In this document: positions 1-5,215 of the stretch, one piece after another | How positions within the stretch are numbered: position 1 is the first letter of the stretch | Layout: each line of letters begins with the position of its first letter | From: SCGC-AG-212-J23 sp035649175 | GTDB taxonomy: Bacteria > Pseudomonadota > Gammaproteobacteria > Burkholderiales > SG8-39 | NCBI GenBank assembly: GCA_035649175.1 | Contig: DASRKB010000024.1 | Location: 1 to 12,247, forward strand | Length of the DNA: 12,247 bases | Reading direction: 5' to 3' | Made by a program: the position numbers and the translations under genes | The notes under the pieces: model-generated | Database searches by the model: none | Told to the model about the DNA's origin: nothing | The model's input: only the letters and a program-made list of their open reading frames with translations

Positions 1-23
1 GGGGTCGGCCAATAAAAGAATTC

Positions 24-476
24 TTACCTGCGGGTTTTGGAAAGCTCGCGCTCAAGAGTCAGAACACGATTGTGTAGGTCTTCAATCTCGACCGCCTTTC
101 GATAGGTGTCTACCAGTCGCGCCAATTCAGTCCCTTCGCTGGGCAGCAAGTCGCCTTTGCCTACGGCAGCAAGTACCGCTGAGATCGCGCCAGGAACGTC
201 TGTGGCAGCCGCTATGCTCGGAAGCGGTAAAGAGATAGGGCGCTCTTTCAGTGGCGGTAGAAGGCGCTCCAAACAAAGCCTGAGACACGCTGGATCGCCA
301 GCCAGGGCTTTGTCCACCACGGATCGGGCGATGCGTTCAGCTTCGTCTTCGAGCAACGCTTGGCAGATGACCGTTGCGCGGTTCTTCCGACCCTTGGGCC
401 GTCCCGCTGGATTGCCGGACTTCCCCGGCGTAAACCGACCTGTTTCTGGCCCTGTTTTATCAGTCGTCTGTCCCAT
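24..476 (-). CDS. DUF5681 domain-containing protein
   Basis: This 150-residue protein opens with a Gly/Pro/Arg/Lys-rich block, FTPGKSGNPAGRPKG (about residues 15-29), the hallmark of DUF5681, a short N-terminal domain common in phage and island proteins and often found near terminase genes. The rest is helical; the last 35 residues or so are charged and heptad-like, suggesting a coiled coil. No catalytic motif is seen and its function is unknown. I chose the ATG at 476 because GGGA lies five bases upstream; an in-frame TTG at 509 would add 11 residues. It is divergent from the integrase, with a 148-bp gap. Its Shine-Dalgarno region and start codon lie inside the paired TGTCCCA repeats at 469-486, so a protein bound there could affect its expression. 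Confidence 0.75.
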   Translation of the reverse strand: MGQTTDKTGPETGRFTPGKSGNPAGRPKGRKNRATVICQALLEDEAERIARSVVDKALAGDPACLRLCLERLLPPLKERPISLPLPSIAAATDVPGAISAVLAAVGKGDLLPSEGTELARLVDTYRKAVEIEDLHNRVLTLERELSKTRR

Positions 477-486
477 GATTGTCCCA
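469..486. repeat. Left pair of TGTCCCA heptamers, candidate arm-type integrase sites
   Basis: TGTCCCA occurs at 469-475 and 480-486, an 11-bp pitch. On the minus strand this reads TGGGACA-ATCA-TGGGACA, nearly the same as the TGGGACA-AATT-TGGGACA block at 5014-5031 but in opposite orientation. Reading by eye I noticed no other exact copy. Paired short repeats at one helical turn near both ends of an element are typical of the sites bound by the N-terminal arm-binding domain of tyrosine integrases. The repeats overlap the start of the DUF5681 gene. Confidence 0.5.
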
Positions 487-531
487 TGCCCAGAAGTGCT
501 ATCTCTCAACTATTTGCTTATATGAAAGATC

Positions 532-562
532 TTGACTTATAGCACACGGATAATTAATCCGT
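532..562 (+). promoter_or_regulatory. Candidate integrase promoter/operator with a perfect palindrome
   Basis: TTGACT at 532-537 is a good -35-like hexamer, but no strong -10 sits at the ideal distance; GATAAT at 549-554 is too close. The clearer feature is a palindrome at 546-562: 6-bp arms ACGGAT and ATCCGT around AATTA. It lies between the divergent DUF5681 and integrase genes, where an operator would be expected. It also resembles the anticodon arm of the target tRNA (see findings). The promoter call is weak; the palindrome is certain. Confidence 0.35.
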
Positions 563-624
563 TATTGCAGAGAATCGCCCTTTCCCCTACGCTGTCGTCA
601 TAAGTCCTAATCAGGGAGCGATTC

Positions 625-1707
625 ATGGCAGTCATAGAGCGCCGCAGGCAGAAAGACGGCACGTTCAGCTACCGCGCAAGAGTCCGAAAAGGCGGCTACG
701 AAGAGAGCAACTCGTTCCAGCGTAGACGCGACGCCGAGATCTGGGCACGTCAACTTGAAGCCGATATCGAATCGGGCGAAGCACTCCCCGCCGTGGAATC
801 GAAGCGGCACACGCTTGCAGAAGCCATAGATCGCTACCAGCTGGAGAAGGTGGATGAGCTTAGGAGCGCCAAGGACGTAAAGCGCCTTATCGCGTGGTGG
901 AAGGAACGGCTTGGCAATAGAAAGCTGTTCGACCTGTCCGCCCCGATTATCAGCAAGGCAAAGTCCGATTTGGCGCTCGGTGTACTGGCAGACGGCAACA
1001 GCGGCGAGCCGCGTGGGCCAGCCACGGTTAATCGTTACCTGTCAGCACTCTCCACCGTTCTGACAGAAGCGCAGAAGGAATGGCATTGGATCAATGGCAA
1101 TCCCGTGCTTTCTGTGTCGAAGAAAAAAGAGCCGGAAGGCCGCAAGCGTTACCTGTCTGACGAAGAACGCGAACGTCTCATTGCTGCGTGCAAGGAGAGC
1201 AGCACGTCTGAATTGCAGCTAATCGTCTGGCTGGCAATCACTACCGGGGCTCGACAGGGCGAGATCATGGGTCTGCGCTGGCCCCAGGTGAGCCTTAAAG
1301 AGCAGACCGTCCAGTTCATTCATACGAAAAACGGCGAAGCTCGAGCCGTTGGCTTGGTAGAGCCAGCTCTTAGCCTGTTGAAGAAGCGAGCCAAAGCCAG
1401 GGTCAACGTCTCGACTCTCCATGAAGGCGATCTCGTCTTTCCTTCCACCACCGACGCGAACAAACCGCTGGAGATGCGGAAAGCATTTAATAAGGCGCTC
1501 AAAGCCGCGAAGGTCAAGAACTTCCGATTCCACGACCTGCGTCATACGGCAGCGAGTTATCTAGCGATGAGCGGGGCTACCCTGCCTGAGATTGCCGGCG
1601 TTTTAGGCCACAAGACGCTTCAAGTCGTCCAGAGATACGCACACCTTTCAAAACCGCACACGGTCGCAGTGACGAAGCGCATGGCAACAAAGATGCTGGG
1701 TGTTTAG
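625..1707 (+). CDS. int: Tyrosine recombinase (phage/island integrase)
   Basis: This 360-residue protein catalyses site-specific strand exchange for integration and excision. Residues 1-55 are a basic arm-DNA-binding-like region, residues about 62-170 the SAM-like core-binding domain, and the rest the catalytic domain. All active-site residues are present: R210 (in TGARQGEI), K235 (HTKNGEAR), H303 and R306 (HDLRHTAAS), H329 (LGHK) and the nucleophile Y338 (QRYAHLS). The protein is full length and should be active. The ATG start is supported by AGGGAG at 613-618, six bases upstream. It points away from the inferred intact tRNA and toward the tRNA-Met fragment at 5126-5173, the presumed product of its reaction. 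The exact subfamily cannot be assigned by eye. Confidence 0.96.
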   Translation: MAVIERRRQKDGTFSYRARVRKGGYEESNSFQRRRDAEIWARQLEADIESGEALPAVESKRHTLAEAIDRYQLEKVDELRSAKDVKRLIAWWKERLGNRKLFDLSAPIISKAKSDLALGVLADGNSGEPRGPATVNRYLSALSTVLTEAQKEWHWINGNPVLSVSKKKEPEGRKRYLSDEERERLIAACKESSTSELQLIVWLAITTGARQGEIMGLRWPQVSLKEQTVQFIHTKNGEARAVGLVEPALSLLKKRAKARVNVSTLHEGDLVFPSTTDANKPLEMRKAFNKALKAAKVKNFRFHDLRHTAASYLAMSGATLPEIAGVLGHKTLQVVQRYAHLSKPHTVAVTKRMATKMLGV

Positions 1708-1711
1708 GTAT

Positions 1712-2314
1712 ATGCCGCGCTCCGATCCGTGGCGGCAGTGCCTAGATGAAGACGAGTTGAAGCTCCTTGAGTACCTGATTAATGGGGAGCGCCTCATTCG
1801 GTGGGACTACTGGTTCGCCATGCCACATTTAACCGCAAGAGAATTCTCCGCGCTTGCCTGCCTTATCAGCCCTGATAACCTGGCCGGCGTCACAGAAACC
1901 AATAGTCCGCGGTATGCCGCTGAACGTCAGCGGCTTGTCCTGCGGTTGGCACAGAGCGAAGGCAAGGAAAATCTTTCGCCAATGGCTTGGGTTGATTGGT
2001 TAGCAGCAAAGGGCTTCAGCCTGCCAACCGAGTTCAAGGCTTTGCAGAACGCTGAGCCCACTGAAACGAGGCCGATGACGGGCGCATTATCAGACAAGGG
2101 CAACTTCGATCCTGATTTGCAGAAGATGGCAGACGAATCTGCCGAATTGCTAAAGAAGCAAGGCCAAAAGCCGACAAAGCTCCGAGTCGCCAATGAAATT
2201 AAGGCTCGGCTGTTGAGAGAGAACAATCCAAAGAAGACGCTCGATCCGGCTACCATCGAAAAACGCATCCGCACCAGCGAATGGAAAAAGGCGCTCTTAG
2301 AAAAGATCAGCTAA
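1712..2314 (+). CDS. Hypothetical protein following the integrase, C-terminal HTH-like region
   Basis: I do not recognise a named family for this 200-residue protein. The N-terminal half contains acidic and Trp-rich helices (LLEYLINGERLIRWDYWF) and a segment SPMAWVDWLAAKGFSLP near residues 90-106, of a kind I associate with island hypotheticals. The last 50 residues or so, with GQKPTKLRVANEIKARL followed by TIEKRIRTSEWKK, look like a helix-turn-helix, so DNA binding is plausible. The ATG at 1712 is four bases after the integrase stop; a GTG at 1700 would overlap it and add four residues. AGGT at 1706-1709 is a poor ribosome site, so translational coupling to int is likely. It may modulate integrase or element genes, but this rests only on position. 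Confidence 0.7.
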   Translation: MPRSDPWRQCLDEDELKLLEYLINGERLIRWDYWFAMPHLTAREFSALACLISPDNLAGVTETNSPRYAAERQRLVLRLAQSEGKENLSPMAWVDWLAAKGFSLPTEFKALQNAEPTETRPMTGALSDKGNFDPDLQKMADESAELLKKQGQKPTKLRVANEIKARLLRENNPKKTLDPATIEKRIRTSEWKKALLEKIS

Positions 2315-2402
2315 TTGCCTACTTGCCTATTTGCCTGGTTTGTTGCCTGTTTAGTTCCTTGATTCCTTAGTAGTCGCCACACAGGCGGACGGAATTTTGC
2401 CT
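2315..2402 (+). repeat. TTGCCT direct-repeat array (iteron-like)
   Basis: TTGCCT occurs at 2315, 2323, 2331, 2343 and 2397, and the variant TTCCTT at 2355 and 2363. The first three copies and the two variants each follow an 8-bp pitch, and the 2331-2343 and 2343-2355 steps are 12 bp. It fills the first part of the 140-bp gap before the excisionase-like gene. Such arrays are bound by excisionases, repressors or replication initiators; which one applies here cannot be told from sequence alone. Confidence 0.6.
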
Positions 2403-2407
2403 TGGCA

Positions 2408-2435
2408 CGATAGAACTATCGCAGCGTCACGCTGC
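2408..2435. promoter_or_regulatory. Two adjacent perfect palindromes, candidate operators
   Basis: CGATAG-AA-CTATCG (2408-2421) is directly followed by GCAGCG-TCA-CGCTGC (2421-2435), sharing one base. Each has 6-bp perfect arms. They lie 20 bases upstream of the start of the gene at 2455. Neither is followed by a T-run, so they are not typical terminators; operators or paired hairpins in the leader are more likely. No clear -35/-10 pair is visible near them. Confidence 0.5.
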
Positions 2436-2454
2436 ATACCGAGATCTGTCGTAT

Positions 2455-2697
2455 ATGGCCGATGCAACTCTTGCGGAAGTCCCAGACTATCCGTTCCCTT
2501 TTAAGCAGTTCGAGCAGACGTTCAGAACGTTTTCGGAACCGGCGCTGCGCCATTTGTACTTCGAAAGCAAGCCGCGCCAAAGCAGCCGGGGCGCGATTGA
2601 AGGCAATGGATTCGCCGACGCGTTTCTGAAAGTCGGTGGTCGCGTGTACGTCAAGCCGAGAACTCTATTTGAGCTTATGTCTCGGCGGTCCGCGTGA
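2455..2697 (+). CDS. Small excisionase-like/HTH protein
   Basis: This 80-residue protein ends in GFADAFLKVGGRVYVKPRTLFELM (about residues 52-75). The pattern GFxxAFxKVGxRVyvxxxxFxxl is the second half of the small winged-helix/HTH proteins found in phages and islands, where it follows the recognition helix and ends in a short strand and helix. It could be a recombination directionality factor or a regulator; its size and its place between integrase and replication genes fit both. The first 45 residues carry an acidic/aromatic segment rather than a textbook helix-turn-helix. The ATG start has only a weak ribosome site. The stop overlaps the next gene's GTG start (GTGA), so translation is probably coupled. 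Confidence 0.6.
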   Translation: MADATLAEVPDYPFPFKQFEQTFRTFSEPALRHLYFESKPRQSSRGAIEGNGFADAFLKVGGRVYVKPRTLFELMSRRSA

Positions 2698-3197
2698 TTC
2701 TTCGGCCGCCACCCTACTTTGAGTGCTTCGCGTCCGACTGGCTGGCTAAGGAACCGTTTCGCCTATCCAGCATGGCGGAGCGTGGCCTTCTCTTCTCCAT
2801 GCTCTGCCAAGTATGGATATCGGACTCATTGCCGAGTAGTTGCAAGTCCTTGTCCAGGCTGCTCGGCATTGAGCAATCCGAAATTGAAGGCTCACTAACC
2901 GACCGAGTGTTGAGCTTCTTTGAGTCCACTAATGACGGACGGCTGGTATGCCCAGAGCTTCGGGACCAGAAGGCCGGAATGCTGGAGCGACGCAGAGAAC
3001 GGGCTGCTGCTGGTCGGAAAGGCGGGCTCAATAAGAAGTCGAGCTCAGCTAAAGCACAGCTTGGTTCGGTTGCTAAAGCAGCGCCTGAGATGAAGCGAAG
3101 TGAGACGAGACGAGAAGAAACGAACTGCGCCGTTAAACAGGAACCTTCTCTATCTTCAGAAGATCAGTCTTGGGTCGCAGAGTACGAAAGGCACTGA
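2694..3197 (+). CDS. DUF1376/YdaU-like phage replication-type protein
   Basis: The N-terminal 90 residues of this 167-residue protein fit the DUF1376 (YdaU) pattern: an aromatic start with DWL (residues 8-17), MAERGLLFSMLCQVWISDSLPS (27-48) where family members usually read an STEEHGAYLLLLMHYW-like helix, a loop with LSRLLG, and CPELRDQ before the charged tail. Residues 97-145 are Arg/Lys/Glu/Ser-rich (ERRRERAAAGRKGG), probably disordered and nucleic-acid binding. Such proteins occupy the replication-initiator position in many phages and islands; the biochemical role is inferred. The start is a GTG overlapping the previous stop. The 3' end overlaps the next gene by 28 bases. Confidence 0.65.
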   Translation: MILRPPPYFECFASDWLAKEPFRLSSMAERGLLFSMLCQVWISDSLPSSCKSLSRLLGIEQSEIEGSLTDRVLSFFESTNDGRLVCPELRDQKAGMLERRRERAAAGRKGGLNKKSSSAKAQLGSVAKAAPEMKRSETRREETNCAVKQEPSLSSEDQSWVAEYERH

Positions 3198-3790
3198 CTC
3201 TGATCCACGACTTCGACACCAAGCTCGCAGAGTCAGACAACGACCGTGTCCGGGCCTTGGTTCACAAGGCTTTGCATGAAAGGTTCGGCAATGACTACCT
3301 AGCAATCCACAAGGCAGCTCTGGACAACGACCGCCACGGAGCCGACTACTTTGCGGAATTCCGGCACGGACTATCCCGACTCATTGAAGTGAAGGTGAGA
3401 GTCCAGGACTGGCTTCCGCGTGGTCAGGACGCCGATCTCGCCCTAGAAACCTGGGCCGACTTGGATAAACACACGGTCGGCTGGACGCGTGATATGGCGA
3501 AGCTGTCAGACTACGTTGTCTTCCTATGGCTCGAATCGGGCCGCTCGCTACTTCTCGACGCTCGGCTCCTGAGAGCTTGGTTTTCGGAGACTTGGCAGAC
3601 GCTTCGCGGCAAGTACGGTGCCAGGATCATTCCGTCTAAACGCCGTGGCCGTGAATGGCGCTCGGAAGCTCTCTATATCCCGCACGCTGATGTTGTGGCG
3701 CAGCTTGCTCGCCGTCAGGGATACGTCCAGAAGCCGCTAGGATCGCGCCAGAGCGGTTCGGAACGGCATCACTGGCCGCGCGCTACTTAA
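3170..3790 (+). CDS. Predicted PD-(D/E)XK nuclease-like protein
   Basis: This 206-residue protein has an acidic residue D59 (in HGADYFAEF) followed by E73-V-K75 (LIEVKVRVQDW), the D...ExK arrangement of PD-(D/E)XK nucleases. Then come DLALETW (89-95), GWTRD (104-108) and the strand-like DYVVFLWLESGRSLLL (114-129). This layout suggests a small DNA nuclease or Holliday-junction-resolvase-like protein for element DNA processing; catalysis is inferred and activity unproven. The start is the TTG at 3170, with AGAAGA (3158-3163) six bases upstream, inside the preceding gene. The overlap implies coupled translation. The last 25 residues are polar and possibly disordered. A later in-frame TTG would remove the first helix. 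Confidence 0.55.
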   Translation: MGRRVRKALTLIHDFDTKLAESDNDRVRALVHKALHERFGNDYLAIHKAALDNDRHGADYFAEFRHGLSRLIEVKVRVQDWLPRGQDADLALETWADLDKHTVGWTRDMAKLSDYVVFLWLESGRSLLLDARLLRAWFSETWQTLRGKYGARIIPSKRRGREWRSEALYIPHADVVAQLARRQGYVQKPLGSRQSGSERHHWPRAT

Positions 3791-3817
3791 TCGCTGAAGT
3801 CACCCAAGGGCCGCTCT

Positions 3818-4009
3818 ATGACGATCAAAAGCAGGGTCGAAAAGCTCGAAGACCGGACGACAGTCAACGAGTCAGACTTTCTATTTATCCGCTGCAAGCC
3901 AAGGGACGGCGAGACGCTAGATCAGGCAAGAAAGCGTTGGCTCACAGATCACGGGATGACGACAGATGACCTACAGCGCTTCCGATACGTGTATACGCTC
4001 GGGTTCTAG
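3818..4009 (+). CDS. Small hypothetical phage-type protein
   Basis: This 63-residue acidic protein opens with MTIKSRVEKLEDRT, a short amphipathic coiled-coil-like helix, and contains GETLDQARKRWLTDHG. Small proteins with this layout are frequent in prophages and islands of beta- and gammaproteobacteria, but I know no function. The ATG is well supported by AAGGG at 3806-3810, seven bases upstream. It lies 27 bases after the nuclease-like gene on the same strand and may be the last gene of that transcript. Confidence 0.6.
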   Translation: MTIKSRVEKLEDRTTVNESDFLFIRCKPRDGETLDQARKRWLTDHGMTTDDLQRFRYVYTLGF

Positions 4010-4081
4010 CTCAGCTCATTGTCTCGCAGCATAGGCATTCGCCGCCGCCATTTGTAGTCGTCTCTCAATAGCCATCCTCGT

Positions 4082-4163
4082 TTGACTTCAGTCAACGACT
4101 CGATGGGCACAAACGCCCTAATGGTGTCGGAAGCTTTGACAGTGGCCGCAAATTCTCTTGTAG
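4082..4163 (+). promoter_or_regulatory. Candidate promoter and upstream palindrome for the PEP-CTERM gene
   Basis: The 194-bp gap at 4010-4203 holds a perfect palindrome TTGACT-TC-AGTCAA (4082-4095) and a consensus -35 TTGACA at 4136-4141. The best -10 at a proper distance is only weak (TTGTAG at 4158-4163, spacing 16). The gap is the first sizeable one after the replication-type genes, consistent with a separate transcription unit for the cargo gene. I see nothing else in this gap. Confidence 0.4.
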
Positions 4164-4203
4164 GGAAAGATTAGCAGGACTACATTGCCACCAGGGGGAT
4201 TCC

Positions 4204-4974
4204 ATGAGACACGCAACGCACTATCTCGTAGCCGCGCTGATGAGCGTGTTCTGTCAATCAGCGGGGGCGGCAGTAATCTACACCGCGTCCGGCACTGATC
4301 CTTCGGGCGATACGAATAATAGTAGCGTCGCGCCCTTAGGGTATGGAGATCTCACGTCGGTGCACCTTATTGTCGACGGCAGCGGAACCGCCAGGTTCAA
4401 CATCCAATTTGCTCCTGGTACCGTGGATTCGGTACACGGATTTGTCGAAATCGATATCGCCACCGTCTCTCCCGATGTCGATCCGAACGTGGACTACTTC
4501 GTTCAAGTTAGTGGAAGCGCTGGTCCCAATTACAAACAGATCTGCCAGGTGACACCAACCGTCTGCGATGACGACGACCTGACATTCGTTTGGCTAGGGA
4601 ATGGAGTACAGATCAGCTTTCCAGTCAGCTCGATAGAGAACGATGGTGATCTTGCCTTCTTGGTACGGTCTTTTTATTACGTCGGCGGTTTTGAAAGCGT
4701 TGGGCTCCTTGACACGCTACCTGATCCGGTTGGCGGAACAGCGGCTTGGATTCGCACTCACACCGTCCAGGAGCCTGCCACGGTTCTTCTGCTTAGCATC
4801 GCTCTTCTTGGCTTGGGCTTCAGCTACCGCAGGTTGCCAGAGCAAAGAGGCTATTCAAGGCTGAGCGCAGCTTTCAGTTTTACTTCCCTGAAACCCCTTC
4901 GGACCCACGCCACTCCTGCACCTAGTAAGTCGCATAACGTCTCCCTGATCGGCGGCTTAGTTAGATCTGCTTAG
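4204..4974 (+). CDS. PEP-CTERM sorting-domain exported protein with C-terminal extension
   Basis: This 256-residue protein starts with a probable signal peptide (residues 1-22: hydrophobic LVAALMSVF, then a likely AGA/A cleavage) and continues as a beta-rich, Asp/Gly/Ser/Val-rich extracellular domain. Near the end it carries QEPATVLLLSIALLGLGFSYRR (189-210), a clear PEP-CTERM signal with a Gln before the EP, a transmembrane helix and an Arg pair. Such proteins are handled by exosortase (EpsH/Xrt), which cleaves at this signal during export in biofilm-forming Gram-negatives. Unusually, 46 more residues follow the Arg pair; normally the protein ends within a few. AGGGGGA at 4193-4199 strongly supports the ATG. 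Being inside the element, it is probably cargo; no exosortase gene is in the window. Confidence 0.85.
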   Translation: MRHATHYLVAALMSVFCQSAGAAVIYTASGTDPSGDTNNSSVAPLGYGDLTSVHLIVDGSGTARFNIQFAPGTVDSVHGFVEIDIATVSPDVDPNVDYFVQVSGSAGPNYKQICQVTPTVCDDDDLTFVWLGNGVQISFPVSSIENDGDLAFLVRSFYYVGGFESVGLLDTLPDPVGGTAAWIRTHTVQEPATVLLLSIALLGLGFSYRRLPEQRGYSRLSAAFSFTSLKPLRTHATPAPSKSHNVSLIGGLVRSA

Positions 4975-5013
4975 ATGACCCGGCGGGCCGGATTCTGCTA
5001 CTTAGGCGATTCG

Positions 5014-5031
5014 TGGGACAAATTTGGGACA
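5014..5031. repeat. Right pair of TGGGACA heptamers, candidate arm-type integrase sites
   Basis: TGGGACA occurs at 5014-5020 and 5025-5031, separated by AATT, with the 11-bp pitch of the inverted pair at 469-486. It lies about 100 bp inside the tRNA-Met fragment where strand exchange is expected, a distance typical of arm sites in tyrosine-integrase attachment regions. Looser relatives follow at about 5056-5070 (GGGCGACA and TGCGACA). Confidence 0.55.
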
Positions 5032-5125
5032 GTGAACCCCAACAAATCACGATTATGGGCGACAGCGTGCGACACCTAACATCCTGATAAGATTGCCGTC
5101 AGTTGTTTTCATTTGTGGCTTGCTG

Positions 5126-5173
5126 GGAATCATAATCCGTGTGTCCGGGGTTCGAGTCCCTGATTCGCCACCA
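5126..5173 (+). other. attR: 3' fragment of elongator tRNA-Met (CAT)
   Basis: The anticodon loop ATCATAA (5129-5135), anticodon stem 3' strand TCCGT (5136-5140), variable loop GTGTC, T-arm CGGGG-TTCGAGT-CCCTG (5146-5162), acceptor strand ATTCGCC (5163-5169), discriminator A5170 and encoded CCA (5171-5173) form a perfect tRNA 3' half. Upstream there is no D-arm and no GGCGAAT acceptor partner. Of the anticodon stem 5' strand, only A5128, G5127 and G5126 pair; G5125 and T5124 do not. So tRNA identity starts at about 5126 and the sequence before it is element DNA. CAT with a GTGTC variable loop fits elongator tRNA-Met rather than initiator. It is not a functional gene here. Confidence 0.88.
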
Positions 5174-5215
5174 TTTCCTTTAGCTCCTGTTATCGGCCGG
5201 CAAGTCACCCCCGCC

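Larger units (their letters stand above)
1..5173. mobile_element. Right-hand part of a tRNA-Met-integrated element (prophage, satellite or island)
   Basis: The stretch contains a tyrosine recombinase, phage-type small genes (DUF5681, DUF1376-like, excisionase-like) and a PEP-CTERM cargo gene, and ends at a tRNA-Met 3' fragment without its 5' half. Its base composition is visibly lower in GC than the operon to the right. Since tRNA-targeting integration normally leaves the whole tRNA at one end and a duplicated 3' piece at the other, the intact tRNA and the left end should lie left of position 1; total length is unknown. I see no capsid, tail, portal or large terminase gene here, so prophage, phage satellite and island cannot be separated. 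The right border is well supported; the left is open. Confidence 0.8.

Noticed and set aside
571..585. AATCGCC followed by CTTTCC upstream of int as a second copy of the tRNA acceptor end
   Set aside because: It resembles the right border (ATTCGCC then TTTCC) only over short stretches and lacks the T-arm; chance similarity is the simpler reading.
2315..2402. CRISPR array
   Set aside because: The repeat units are six to eight bases with no spacers of uniform length and no cas genes; this is a direct-repeat regulatory array.
4980..4991. CCGG-CGGG-CCGG hairpin after the PEP-CTERM gene as a terminator
   Set aside because: The stem is only four pairs and no T-run follows.
4975..5079. Short plus-strand frame right after the PEP-CTERM gene (34 codons)
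   Set aside because: No ribosome site and no recognisable sequence; the region is better explained by the TGGGACA repeats of the attachment region.
5093..5173. A complete tRNA gene before miaB
   Set aside because: Only the anticodon loop to CCA is present; no D-arm or acceptor 5' strand is found and the anticodon stem is broken at two pairs.
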